Positions 44,053 to 56,841 of a DNA stretch of 64,000 nucleotides are shown in pieces. Numbering within the stretch: the first letter of the stretch is position 1; each line of letters starts with the position of its first letter. Source of the DNA: Thuidium tamariscinum (lineage: Eukaryota > Streptophyta > Bryopsida > Hypnales > Thuidiaceae); NCBI GenBank assembly GCA_947034885.2, contig OX344749.2, positions 54,093,682 through 54,157,681 of the forward strand. Direction: 5' to 3'. Made by a program: the position numbers and the translations under genes. The notes beneath the pieces were generated by a model. It did no database searches, had not been told where the DNA came from, and saw only the letters and a list, made by a program, of their open reading frames with translations.

Positions 44053-44893
44053 CCCCTAAGTGCTCAAGTGACCATTTTATGGTCGCTGCCCAACTTCGGG
44101 CAGCATTTTCGGGCAAAAAAAAAACTTTTTTCAAAATTTCTTTTTTTCAAAATTTCAAAATATTGGATTGTGTTTCAAGATTTGCATTCAAAACTAAGAT
44201 CTATATGGTCAAACAAAAGTTATAGCAAAAAAAAGGAGAAATAGCACAAAGTGTCTAAAATTGCTTAGTGTTGAAAAACTTACTATTTGGGGGAAGTATT
44301 GATGCTCTCATTAATAAATATTTTTTATTTTTTAACAAATCAATAAAAATCACAATTTTGACCAATCAAAAAAAATTTCAAATTCTAAAAATAGAAATTT
44401 AATTTTTGGTGAATTTTTGAATTTATATCTTCAAAATTCATTTGAAGAGAACCTATAAATATTTTTTTAATTTTGATCATATGGATACTTTCTACTTTTT
44501 GTGCTTTACATTATCTTCTTTGATGCTAACTTCAAAAAAGTTGTAAAGCTTATATTTTATAACACATTTGTATTTTGTCTTAATCCCTTGGACTTTTAGA
44601 GGTTGAATATTTTTCATTTTTTTATAAATCAATAAAAAAAAAAAATTTTTGACCAATCAAAAAAAATTTCAAATCCTAAAAATAAAAATTGTATTTTTGG
44701 TGAATTTTTGAAGTTATATCTTCAAAATTCATTTAAAAATAACCAAAAAATATTTTTTTTACTTTAACTGTATGGATATTTTCTACTTTTTGTTCTTTAC
44801 ATTATCTTCTTTGATACTAACTTCAAAAAAGTTGTAACGCTTATATTTTATAACACATTTGTAGTTTGTCCTAACCCCTTGGGCTTTTAGGGG
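44053..44893. mobile_element. TTAA-flanked element C with internal tandem duplication
   Basis: Ends CCCCTAAGTGCTCAAG and, inverted, CCCCTAAAAGCCCAAGG, with TTAA outside both ends (44049-44052, 44894-44897). The right two-thirds is a two-copy tandem repeat with a period of 291 bp: GACCAATCAAAAAAAATTTC occurs at 44360 and 44651. The left unit also ends with a TTGGACTTTTAGAGGTTGA version of the terminus, so the duplication includes an element end. Same terminal type as element A. Confidence 0.6.
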
Positions 44894-45057
44894 TTAAATA
44901 TACCTATTGGAAGTCAAAGTACTACATAATATCTCCCCTTTCCACTCCTAATACCAAGGATGAAAAGTTGCAATTCTGTCCTACAAAGGAAGATTCTTTG
45001 TCATTCAGCGGACTCTTAGCATTCACTGCGGCGTTCAAGGGTCAAGAAAGCCCTTAA

Positions 45058-45989
45058 CCCCAAAAAGTGACATTCAATTTTTGGGGTTCAAAAACATCAT
45101 TGGTTTTGAAGCTTTATGGATCTAACTGTCTACATGTTGTAAATAACATGTACAAAATTTGAAGTTATTTGACCACATAGATTGCAAGACCATAATGTAT
45201 TAGTGTTGAAAATAGATGATGAAAATTTCCCCAAAACACTTATGGAGGTCAAATTTGATTTTTAAACCTATTTAAATGAAAAAAATTTACACTACAAAAT
45301 GATTCAAAACTACTTTATAAACTCATTGGTCAAAAGAAATTTCATTCAATTGACTCATTGTGTCAACAAAACAGCTTTGAAATTTTAAAAACTAGCAAGA
45401 AAAATTGCAAAAAATACATTTAAAGTTGAACCTCATTCTACAGGAATGCTTCTCAATCACTCATTAATTCTTGGATTAACATGAAATTTTAGCTACACAA
45501 ACTAGACTAGTATGTGCAACTTTTAAAAAAAGAATGATTGAAAATGGACTATGTATAAGAAGGAAGAAGCTGCTGAAGTTCACTGTATTCCAATAATGGT
45601 AGGATTTCAAACTTTGAATTGCTCCTAAACATTCAAAACAACTTGGACTAACATGAAAACTTTATCACAATAAATATACTTGAAGGGGAAAAAAATCCAA
45701 CAAATTTTATTGAAAATGAGAAATTAATGAAGGAAATACAAGGCCCCGAAGTTGCAGCCCTAAAATGCAATTTGATGAACTCAAATTGAAGTTGTGAACT
45801 TTGATTGGCTTCCAAAAAATCAATACATCTTAGATTGATCCAAAAATTTTACTACACAAACTAGAGGGGAGAATGCAACTTTCTCAATAAGTTTTATTGA
45901 ATTTAGACCTTGGATGCAAAAGTTATAACACTTTGAATTGGACTTGAAATTGTTCAAGGACACTTTCTATCCTCTTTGTCAGTTAGGGA
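45058..45989. mobile_element. TTAA-flanked element D, diverged relative of element B
   Basis: TTAA at 45054-45057 and 45990-45993 bounds a 932-bp unit that aligns with element B along most of its length (CATAGATTGCAAGA.., AGGTCAAATTTGATTT, GGACACTTTCTATCC). The ends have decayed to CCCCAAAAAGTG and, inverted, TCCCTAACTGAC. No coding sequence. Confidence 0.55.
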
Positions 45990-45993
45990 TTAA

Positions 45994-48900
45994 GATTTAA
46001 GGGGCCTGTAACTACTGATTCAAAGCCTCATTGTCCATCACCCAATTTGATGCCATTTTTGAGGTAAATTACATATGTATGAAAAAATTTATATTTATTT
46101 TTCAAAGATGAAAGTACATGTCTTCTATAGTTCGTAGAAATTTTAGACTTTTCTTTTTGTAAATAATTGATTTTTTTGAAATTTTTGAAGAATAGTGAAG
46201 AAAAATCACATCAAATAGAAAATTTTCAAAAAATTTGAAAATTTCACCATGTATATATTTGTAGTGATTAACATTATAGTATAAACTCAATTTCTATGTC
46301 ATTCTATAATTAGAATTTAACAGACATCAAAAATACATCTACAGTTCAAATGACAATTAAAAAGTTGAATTTTAGGAATTTTTTGAAATTCGAATTGGAA
46401 TAGAAAACTTCATTTTGTTAGTTGTACTCAAACTCAAAAATATCATTTTTGTGAAGAAATTTCAAATTTACAGCAAAAAGTAGCAACTTCTCCAAATACA
46501 CTAAAATGGCATATTTTGTAATTCATTTTTTTACTAACTTCTCATTCATGTGAAGACAAACACTAACAAGAATACAAACTCAATTAGCTATGCTTCATAG
46601 CCCTCCATGAAAGGTTAACAAGAAAAAAATGGATGAGAAATGCTTCCAATCTCTTTCTAGATGACCTTCTATTCATCCAAAAGTCACAAAATGGCATCAT
46701 TGGCGTTTAGTAATTAAGTCAAATGCAAGGCTTGGAGGAGCCACAAAGACCTACTCTTCAATAAAGAAGCAAAAAGAGAGGGAGGGGGAGGGGAAAAAAA
46801 GAGGCGAGAGAAGGAAAAATAATAATAATAAATAGAGCTCTTAAATCAATTTAAAACAAAATGTTAACATCAATACCTTAAAGAAGAGAATTTGACTTCT
46901 TGGTTCATTATTAGTCAAGAGTATAAAGGCTTTGTGTCCCTTAATATCTACTTATATACGCAAATAAAAGTAAAAATACAATGATAAAAATTGTGAATTA
47001 GAAATGCAAAAGCAATTGTTATTAATTAAAATTTAACACCTTTTCAAATTTTCATAATTTGTACATAGAAGAAATGAAATTGTAGCTATGTATTGTGGTT
47101 TTTTGGTAATGGTTAAAAGTGAAGAATGGAACAAATATATAAAATATGCTTACAAAGAGTAGTATAAGTCCAATGAAATCAAATAGAATCTCCATTTCAT
47201 GACAATTTAATTCTAGGATTGTAAGCCAATGTATAGTTCAACCTCCGGGGGCTGCACAAATATTTAAATAATTTAAAGAATCATTTTAATAATTTGAGTA
47301 TATAAACCTTGACCTTCTTAACCTTGAAAACAAATGAGTCCAAAAAACAAATGCATTCACCTCAAACCTACATTATAGTGTTCAAAATAAAAATTTATGG
47401 GATTTAATTTAGACTTTGAAAAAAAAAGGTTTACTTAGAAACACATCTTTGTATTTAATCTTCTAATTCTAAAAGAATGTGATAATTAAGAGAATTATTG
47501 GCTAGAAATCACATAACTAATTTAAAAAATTGTTCATTTCTTCCCAATTAAAATAGAGATCAAATTTCAATTACAAAATGAGTTTATTCATTCAAACTTT
47601 CATAAACAATGAAAATTTCACAATACTTTAATGTACACTAAAATTTGTGTAATTTTATTTCCACCTTCTACTTCAAAACATTATTAAAATTTGCTAGTTC
47701 CATCAAATTTTTATAGAATAAAGAATAGAAATACAAAATGTAGTTATCCACTAGAAAAAAATGAAAATGTTTTACACTAGAAGATGAAGGATGAAGATGC
47801 CTCAATGTATCTTCTTCAAATTTGCAATGGAAAATTGTTAATAGGTTGAAACAAATCTTATTATTATTTTTAATTAAGATTGGTTGCGTAAAAAATTGAC
47901 ATAGTTGTTGCATTTTTTTTAATTTTTTCACAATTTCAAAATAAGAAGATTTTAAAAATTTAACCAAGTAGGAAAAATGAGCATATATTATCTTTTTCCA
48001 ATGAAACAAATAGTTCAAATAGAAAAAGAAATGGGGGGAGACATTTCTACTTTAGATTGCTTATTGTAACAATCTCATTGTTGGAATTGAAGTCTTTTGC
48101 AATTCCATCATAGATTTAGTAACAATTGTGTTTTATCCTTGTATCTAGTGTCTTCTTTGAATTAAGAGAAATTAGGTATTTTCTTAAGTAATTTTTATCT
48201 AGAAGTCTCAACTTCTTCAACATTGTAAATTTGTGATTTTGGTGCAAAAATTTAAGTTTACATGACTCAAAACCTTGTGATGAAATTTGGTTGGGTACAA
48301 GAGAAACTTATTGTATTCACTTTGAATGTCTCACCCCTAAATATCCAAAGCCTTCTATGAGCTTCTAAGAATTTCCTTCAAATTGAACAAAAAGCCAACA
48401 TTTTGATGAAGTATATCAATTTTTTTGAAATGTAATTGTACAAATTTAAATTAGACATGTTAGAGATTGCTTAGGGGGGAAAATATCACTTATAAATTGA
48501 AAGATTACAATGTTTGATTGTGAGGGTGTTAAATTTGCACAAGTAATTTAAAGTCTTTTGATCTTCTTTTCACATGTCAAATCCAAAATGTTGGTCACCA
48601 AAAAAATATGAGGTTAAAGGGCCTAATATGCATATTGTCAGTTAGTTTATGGCTTTTCAAAATTTAGACTAAATTTTTTTTAAATGAATTTCTAATTTGC
48701 TTTTTTCTCCAAGCTCTAGTGTATTTGAGGCTCATTTCCAAGAGCCCTCAACACTATCAAAAGTCAAGATTGCAAAAGACAACCTTGCTTAAAATCTTCA
48801 ATAGAAAAATCATAATCAATTATCTTCAAAAAGAAGTCTCTAAAAATATAAACTACTAAAAATAGCAACTTGACTATATTATATTTTAACTTCAAAGTTT

Positions 48901-51600
48901 TGCAAACACGAGATTTTGGTGCCTTGGGGAGATTTAAGGGTTAAATATTTTACTCTACAATATTTGAATTCCTTCCATTTCTTCTACATATTTACATACT
49001 AATATTACACAAAATATTATGTTTTGGTGTGCCAAAAAATCCAAATGTTTACAATTTTTTTTGAGTTGTATTGGAAAAGGCAATGTTTAATGGTTTTAGC
49101 GAAAAAAATGTCCTTAGGAGTTTAGGAATTAAGGTAAAGCAACCTAAAACTTATGATCTAATCTTTTTATCTATGAAATCATCCCAATTCAAATCCAACC
49201 CCTTCAAAGTGAGAATAAAATGTGAAAAAAAGTTAGGTGGGCTGTGGAAATGGGAGAAGGCTAATCTTTATAAGGCCTATTAGTCTTTGAACAACAAATT
49301 AAAAATCTAGGTAGGTTCTAAAAATATAATTTTGATTGGATGTTTCTTGAAATTTGACATATGGTGTAGACATGTACCTTCATTGTAGGAATATAATGTT
49401 TTTTCCAATGAAGTTTTCATACTCATGGTTATATTTTTGTAGTTTTTTAGACAAGGCTAGTAAACAAAGGAAAAAATGGTCATTCTAGCAAAGGCTAAAT
49501 TGCACCTTGTGGAGTACATGGTGATGCAGATGGAAGAATAAGATGATGAACGTTTGTAGAACAATTTGAATATGTATTAGAAAAATATCATGTTACTGGT
49601 TGTGTACTTTAGACCTTCTAATTGTTGGCATTTATATGTACTTGAATGGGAAGCATAGAGCAACATGCCTTGTAAGAAATATGAAGTGAACATTGTACAA
49701 GGTGTTTATAAAGGAATTGAAAAGTTTGGAGCAACATGACCAATATTCATTGAACAATTTCTCATACAAAGAGTATATGATGTTTTCAAAAATTAATCTT
49801 ACCCTCCCCTCTTCCCAAATTTGCAATTGTTTATTTTACATGGCATATGAGCCAAGTGGAATGTCACACCTCTCTAGTGTAAGAATGTCTAGTCTTTGTA
49901 AACCCTTATTGTCAAAAATCCATAGAGACTTGAGGAGTTAACATTTTATTATAAGAACAAAGAACACACAAGGTGTCCAATCCACATTTTCAACGACAAA
50001 TTCTTGGTAGGATGAAACAAATCTCAATATTTTGTAAAAATCATATGTGTAGAAAAATAAATTGGGTTATTTGTTGCAAATTACAATTTTCATAATTTCA
50101 ATGTAAGAAAAATTCAAATTTTATATTAAATTATAATATAATAGAAAAAACCAACTTAATCTTTTTCCAATGAAAGGAATAGTAGGGATGGAAAAAAAGT
50201 TGGAGGACATTTTTAGTCTTTAACTTGCACAAACAAATTGAGTTTGGAGAAGTTCTTTTTAAAGATTCATTTTTAGCAATTTTAATAATACAAGGCTTAA
50301 TTTGATATGATAAAAACACAAAGTAATCGGAATGATTCCAAATTGTTTGAAGATCTTCCAAACAATGTAATTATCACATCAATTGTTAAATTTAAAAAAT
50401 CAAAGCATACACATTAGATGAACTTTGGCTCCTTAAAGGGCCATTTTTGGCTAGTTCTTGTGCTGTTTCCGTAGCAATGAAGGAATGGCTGACAATAGTC
50501 ATATGTTATAAATTTAAAAAATAAAAGAAATTGGGGGCCACTAAAATTGAGAAAAAGTCAAAATTTTATTTTATTTTTGAAAAGAAATTAAAAAATCTAA
50601 CATGGTTGTTGCTCGACCACATCAGCTTTCTTCTATTCTATAGTTTCCACACTTTTTCACTTTGTAAGAATTTGTAGTCTTTTTTTCACTTAAATCTCCT
50701 CTAATGTATTATTTTTTAATTTGGTGGATCCAATTGGTTACTTTTGGCTTTCTATTCACTCTATTTGAAAATGTGTACAAGTTTGAGAAGGTTTCTTATT
50801 TCTCATTTTGTGAAATTAAAACATATTACATTTGCCTTAGAATCCAATCCAATTTTTTTTTTGGGGGGGAATGAAAAAGCATTATTCATCTTCTTATAAT
50901 TTTTCTTTACCCAAAGCTAAGTTTTGTGTCTAAAAAATTGATCATCTAATTTTTTTACGATCTAAAAATTCAATAGTCAAGTTTTTTACAATTGATTTTG
51001 TCCATACTAGACAAGTAGTAGTCTTCACTTTTGTTCAAATAAAACCAAGATAAAACTAATAATTTCAAATACATCCATTAGTGGTCCTATTTTGTGAGTC
51101 TATGAATATAGAACAGGGATTCTGTGAGTGTAAAGCTTAGAAATTTGAAGAAGCACAAGGAAACATAATTTTATTCATTAAAATAGATTCCATCTTAAAA
51201 TTTGAATCAAAATTTGTTATTTTCAATAAATTTTAGTATTTATTTTTGTAAACCTATTATAGTGGTTATGTTGAATTCAGATGAAAATTCTAATTTTCAA
51301 TATTACTTAAAAGTATACATTTCAAAGATAAAGAATTTAATTGATATAAAAATAAATGAAGATGGAATCACTACAAGAAGTATGGGTGTTTTTAGTCAGA
51401 GTTTTAAGTAAGAAATTGTTGAAGATACCTTAAATTTCTTGAAAGGTTATACTAGAAAGCAATGATTGGTTGAAACAAGTATATTTAGTACCAAAAGTCT
51501 TGATCGGTCAATGGAATGGAGGGAAATACTGCATTTTTAGTCACCTTTGTCTCCTTCTTCAATGAATTGCAACAATCCTTATGCGGCATTCCTTAAACAT
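45994..51600. other. Long AT-rich intergenic region
   Basis: No supported gene. It contains low-complexity A/T tracts and an AAT microsatellite near 46820-46832. Minor frames (46102-46290, 47668-48018, 49071-49283, 49632-49941, 50131-50361, 51202-51411) have no motifs and strongly AT-biased codons. Probably decayed transposon DNA. Confidence 0.45.
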
Positions 51601-51630
51601 GATCTGTTCTATTGTACGTACATCTAATCT

Positions 51631-52506
51631 GTGTTCTCTAATATAGACAAGACCTTCAATCCGGACAATGATTCAAGGGCTTCCATTTTGAGCGTGATTG
51701 TTAGAGTAGATTGTGAGATGAACATCCTGTTTGGCTCGCCTTGGATGGTGATGGATGGAGGGCATTATGATAGGTACTCATTTCTTTTATTTCTCTTAAG
51801 GTCAATGTATTTTTCCCCACTTGTCAGTTTAAAAATTGAAATTATAAGGTATGACAGTCAACAATTTATAACAATTGACTTGCAAGGTTGCGAAGTTGGA
51901 TTAGGATTTGTGTTGAAGAAATGCAAAGGTAATCATTGGAATTCTTGCTTTGATTGTCTTCACTTGCTAGTTTAGATATTATGGATTGTCATGGTCAATG
52001 ATTTTTTTGGAATTGATTTGTGAGGTTGTGTTTGGGCTATGGGAATCATCAATTTGCACTTCATATTTTGATGTTTTGTTGGAAATCAATTGGCGACATT
52101 AGTTTAGGGTTTGTCTTAAGGAAACACAAAGTAATCATCTGAATTGTAACTCTTGCTATTTTCATTAAAAAAAATTTGAATTCTAGGGTTTGTTAAAGTA
52201 TAAGCACCACATTCCCGTATCGATATGAAACTTGTTGTAGACTTCCTCTGTTTGAGGAAATTTGGCTTGCAACGTTGGAGATTGCAAGGTTGTGAAGATG
52301 ATGGCCATGGATCTCTTCCGGTCAAAGGAGATGTCTCTAGTGCAACTCATAATTCTCGTGGACTTAGCTTACAATACGACCACATACTTGGTGGAGTTGA
52401 GGCTGCTATAGTTCAAAGACATGAGTTGAATGGAATGGTATTCATTGAATTACACAAAGTGAACGTAGATTTGCCTTTTGTGGTTTCTTGGTTATTTTCC
52501 TCATGA
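51631..52506 (+). other. Unrecognised broken coding-like fragments
   Basis: Two frames, 51631-51975 (114 aa) and 52225-52506 (93 aa), have more balanced composition than their surroundings but no family that I recognise. They contain a partial sequence duplication: TTGCAAGGTTGCGAAGTTGG near 51880 is echoed near 52266-52298, and a GATTAGGATTTGTGTTGAAG block near 51897 is echoed near 52099. Could be decayed exons of a transposon gene. Confidence 0.25.
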
Positions 52507-52819
52507 TCCTAATCCATAATCCTGATGAACTGAATTTTATTGAATTTTGTTCTTAGCCATCGAATGTATTTTGTTGTGGCAGTTAAACTTGATAGGAGTC
52601 TATTCCAACAAACTTATGTGAACTAGATGAGGTTTCGGAATGCACTTGAAAGTTGATTCTCATCCTCGAATGACACTTTGCTCATGTCAATTTTCATTTC
52701 CTTATAATTCTTCTTGAAGAAGCTAGTTTTTGTAATCCTTCAAATTTTGGAGTAGGTCACTATTAAATGTTGACTTCTACAACTCTGCATTATGTTGTGT
52801 CAGGCAGGGTTGATGAATT

Positions 52820-53145
52820 GCCACGTCCGGAGCAAAATCACGTCCAAAATACGGACGTCCAATCATCTGGACGCAGCAAACGCATACGCCGTTCGGAGGA
52901 CGGCAATCGGACGGCGATCAAATGGCCTTGGGATAGGCGGAAGGATGGCTTTTGGACACGCGGTCGCACAAACAATCGGATAGACGGACATGGTCGGACT
53001 CGCGGGGCACGGACGGCCAAGTCCACGTTCGCCGCCAAAGTAGATCCGCTCAACGGACCAGAGGTGTGTGGCTGCTCCGTGTCGTCCGATTGCACATCCG
53101 AGGCAAGCGCTTTTTAGGGTTGAAGGCGGACGGGTATATTGCAAT
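52820..53145 (+). promoter_or_regulatory. GC-rich CGGACGG-iterated island, possible element promoter/leader
   Basis: Sharp GC-rich island in AT-rich DNA with many CGGAC/GTCCG words in both orientations (GGACGTCC, CGGACGGC, TCCGATTG). It is followed by GGGTATATTGC (about 53130-53140), TATA-like. It lies about 210 bp upstream of the ATG of the 53356-53735 frame. Overlapping frames on both strands here are composition artefacts. Confidence 0.35.
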
Positions 53146-53355
53146 AGAGTGGCCTCATTATTATTCACTTCTTCTCTCCTTTGTAACCAAGTTGGATGTG
53201 CTACTGTTGCTTTATGCGCCAGTTGCTCCTATGGGGTGGAGAGTTGGGGTCTTCCAGCGTGCATTACTATTTTGTATTCATACGTTTTCTTTGTTCGTGG
53301 CAACCACGTATTGTGACTAATTATTTGAGGGCTCAAAAATTCAAATTGTCAATCA

Positions 53356-53735
53356 TGACTGGTGAAGGAGGTGCATATGGCGATGCGATGACTTCAAAAG
53401 ACGAAAACAAAAAGAAGACTAAAGTGAAGAAGGGAACACATGGATTGCACTTTCAAATTTTAGATGACCCTTACATCAAAGCAAAGAGCAATTGGAAGGA
53501 GGAGAAAGCGGAGTATTGGACCTCCAAAATGTGCAAAAAATATGTGAAAATGTACCACATTGACAAGTTGTGGCCTCGGGAGTGCCACGTTGGACATACA
53601 AGGGATTATTGTTGTAATCCTAGGACTTGCAACAATCCGCATTTTGTACATCAATCTCAAGAGGTGTGGTGTGAGTCCCGTCATTCTCACTCAGGCCTCA
53701 GATTTTACTTTTTTTTGCTTGTTGCTCATATTTAG
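53356..53735 (+). pseudogene. Unknown ORF fragment, possibly transposon-derived
   Basis: From ATG 53356: MTGEGGAYGDAMTSKDENKK, a Lys-rich stretch, then NWKEEKAEYWTSKMCKKYVK and a Cys-rich part (CHVGHTRDYCCNPRTC). The KAEYWTSKMCKKYVK pattern is weakly reminiscent of Myb/SANT-like domains found beside Harbinger transposases, but no full domain can be shown. Downstream sequence is non-coding. Function unknown. Confidence 0.25.
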
Positions 53736-54189
53736 GGTTATTATGGTTAAAAATCAATTAAAAAGAGTGCTCAAAGTAGGATTGATACAATTCCTGATAA
53801 TTACAAGGAATTGGTTATAATTGTTCCGGAGTATCTTAAAAGACTCTTTAGAGCCAATCTCTATGTTTATTCAAGAGATTAGACACGATATTATGCAATT
53901 ACCAGGAGGTTGCACTAACTAATATTTGGGAAACGAATTAGTGCAAAAAACGTCAAGACGGTCCTTATCGGAATTATCGAGAAGGATTTTGGCGGAATTG
54001 GGCTAATTGGAAGCCATGGGATTCCGATAGTCACTCAAGAGCGTCACGGCAAAGCCAAGTTGTGGAGATTCCCTTGTACAGGAATGATTCTTCCCTTGAG
54101 GAATTAATTTCACTATAGTGCAATTTCTACTTTATTTAGACAGTGTGGGTTCTTAATGAAACTTTTCACTTGTCATTAGGGGGCTTTCT

Positions 54190-55600
54190 AGAAGATCCCC
54201 TAAAAGTTTCGTAATTTTTCGAATTACGGAAATGACTCTATGGGAAGTCAACCGCTTTTATCGCCAATGGGAAATTCATAGAAAATTCCATGGTGATGGT
54301 AAAATCCCACTAAATATTAGGATAGTATGTTTTAGCATAAATAAGCGTCCTGCCAAATTTCAAGACACTCTGACATCAAGAAGTACCAGAACCTCTAGTG
54401 GCAACAAGTTTTAAGGGTTTTACCAAAATTCTTATGAATTGACCGGCGTACGGGGAGCATACGAAGTCTGATTTGAGTCAACTTAGACTCTTTTCTAACA
54501 TTCTCGGACCTTCCTGACAACCCTAGCTAGTCAAAACCTACGGAAAAAATCAATTCCAAAAGATAGATTTTCCACCCTTTTTACTGATTCATAAATGTTA
54601 GTTTTTGAGCGCAATTAGGTTCCGGGAGTAAGGGGTAGGAGTCCCTTTAGGCTAATTTGGGTCTTCTGAAGCTATTGGCGCTATTCATTTGGCAATAGGA
54701 CCATTTTTCCAAAAGTTAGAGTAGCCACAACAGTAGGGTAGATTTTTAAAACGCTAATTTGTTTTTTTCTTAGTTAGTTTAGAACGTAACTTGAGGGGGG
54801 AGGAGGCCTTGGAAATGTATAAAAGGCCTCCCCTTCTCCTCATACCACACCTCATACCACACCTCATATATCTCTTATCATTTTCATACCTCTAAAACTT
54901 CTATTTCATTTTCAAAAACTCTTTCATTATCAAACCTCTTTTCAAAAACCCTCTTACACTGCTTACATCCATTCCATCATTGTTATCATTTTTCAAATTC
55001 ACGTTACAAGTGATTATCTTGCAAAGTTTTGGTATTCTCCAAATTCTTGTTTTCTTTAATACACTTGACTCTCCATTACATTCTTAGGCTCTTTTATTGT
55101 AAGCACTTCCAAGGAATATTGAGGTACTTTTGGAGCGCTTAATCATTCCATTAGTATTCTTATTTGAAGTTTTGATATCAAAACCATTTGATTTAAGTCT
55201 TTTGACAAGGGATTCATAGCTTGGATTGGCTTCTCGAGGATCCCCCTAAGCTTAAACATATGATTTAGGTCCTTGTTGCATTGTGGAAGTTTGGGTAGGA
55301 TCCAAACTTCTTTTAGCTCTTAAGTAAGCAGAGCTCTGGCAAAATCATCCTAGAATTTGAGGTTCATACCTCTAGTATGGCGAAGCTATCGCCAAAATTC
55401 TAAGAACTTTGTGATTTTTCCATTAAATCCATTTCAAAATTTGGGCCTAAACACCCGGACGGCGAAACTTTGAACTTACTCATATTAAAATTCCAATTTG
55501 TTTTTTTTGTAAAAGGTCCCCTAAGGAGACCCCAAAAATTGGTGATACCCGTGGCTAGCAACTGCGGGGTTTTGGTGTGAATTTAAGTTCCAACATCGGA
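54190..55600 (+). mobile_element. LTR-like copy c
   Basis: Carries the family core (GAAATTCATAGAAAATTCCA, then TAAAATCCCACTAAATATTA at 54300-54319 and ATAAATAAGCG), a strong TATA box, GGCGAAACTTTGAACTTA near 55461, and at its 3' end GGTGATACCCGTGGCTAGCA. Better preserved than copies a and b. Downstream lies a coding region in the same orientation, so this is probably the 5' LTR or 5' region of a decayed element spanning 54190-60330. Confidence 0.6.
54816..54824 (+). promoter_or_regulatory. TATA box of LTR-like copy c
   Basis: TGTATAAAAGGCCTCCCC, followed by direct repeats of CTCATACCACAC (about 54838-54865). The position matches the TATA boxes of copies a, b and d. Confidence 0.6.
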
Positions 55601-56769
55601 CCAGCAGTCAATACCGACCTCAGATCGGCCCACCAGCCCACTAGCCCCGACAGCCCACCGGTACAGCCCGACAGCCTTATGGCCAGCAAGCATTGACAGC
55701 CTTAACGGGTTGTTAAGCCACCATTAGTACAGGTTGATTAAGCCAATTTTGGCCATGCATGGTCTCATCTAAATATACCACATTAGATTGTAGAAAACCA
55801 ACTGGGATGATACCCCAAGGGGTCCCAATTTTGGTTTTTGGGGAAAATCTCACCATCTAATGTGATTTTTGAAGAGAGATTTGTAGCTTAGAATTTGAGA
55901 ATTGAATGTGGGAGATTAATTTGAGATTAAAATCCCTGTTGGAAGTGAGCTAGAGAGTGTGAGAGTGAAGCAAAACTCCTGGTGAATCCAAAACACCAAA
56001 ATTCCAAAATTGTTGAAAGTTGAGAAGAAAGCCAGAACTAGCCAGAGAGGGCCAAAACCAGCTGAAGAGTGAGTGAGGGCAGGTTTGGTCTGGTCAACCA
56101 GAGTTGAATAGCCAACCCACCAAGATAGTTCAATCAGAAGCCTTCTCAATCAAATTGGGAGGCCATAGGCTACTTGAAAGTCAATACAAAAAGGTGTTGG
56201 CTTACCACAGAGCCTTGACACACACGTCCAATTGCAAACATAAGTTGTTGAAGGTTCAGCACAAGCCACTCTTCAAGAATTCTCCCCAAAATTGCAATTA
56301 CAAGCTCCAAGATGAAGCGCACAAGTGTAAGTGAAGTAGTGTGAATGAAGGTTTAAGCATTAGCAATTGGAGAGGAAGAAAAAGGAAGTTGGGTGGTGCG
56401 GAAAACAATATAGAATAGTTTGACTTCTCTAACCACGGACGTTTTAGATTAAAGATAAATAGAAAAAACAAATAAAAGAATAGTTTGACTTTGAGAAGTT
56501 AGAGGTTTGCTAATTTAGAGAAAAGTTGGAAAACCTTAGTTGTAATGGAATTGACTTTTAAGACCATTTAGTGATTAATTTCAAAAATTAAATTATATTA
56601 GGATATTTTATAGGTTGACCTTGAGGGCCATTTAAAAGGAAAGAAAGGAGCTCAAAAGATAAAGAAAACTACAAAAAAAAGTTAAAAGAAAGGAAGGAGG
56701 CTTTAAAGAGAAATACTCCATTCAAAAGTATTCCAACGTACAACCAATTTCAACTACCAAAACGTCAAG
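55601..56769 (+). other. Leader after LTR-like copy c
   Basis: Starts with a C-rich, imperfectly repeated segment (CAGCCCACTAGCCCC, CAGCCCACCGGTACAGCCC; 55600-55700), then AT-rich leader sequence. The C-rich part is the counterpart of the repeat-rich leader at 61960-62130 in copy d. Small frames at 55916-56334 are not supported. Confidence 0.4.
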
Positions 56770-56841
56770 ATGGAGGTGGAACAAGCGCAACGTGGAGAAT
56801 TCATAGAATCACACGAAGACCTTGGAACCATCATGATGGAG
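56770..56841 (+). other. Candidate short first exon (copy c), 24 codons
   Basis: ATG to GAG followed by GTTAGT. The encoded acidic peptide contains RGEFIESHEDLGTIMME, similar to VGEYLHMMMFDDGTMEIYAEE in copy d. Both end with Glu at a phase-0 donor, indicating a conserved spliced start for the ORF that follows. Confidence 0.45.

Noticed and set aside
48337..48960. CACCCCTAAATATCC ... AAGGGTTAAA as a fifth TTAA element
   Set aside because: The left boundary lacks TTAA and no convincing terminal inverted repeat links the two ends.
51366..51384. CACTACAAGAAG sequence resembling a transposon end
   Set aside because: No matching inverted end was found within several kilobases.
52838..53320. Overlapping frames on both strands in the GC island
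   Set aside because: Absence of stops is explained by GC content; no frame has protein-like motifs.
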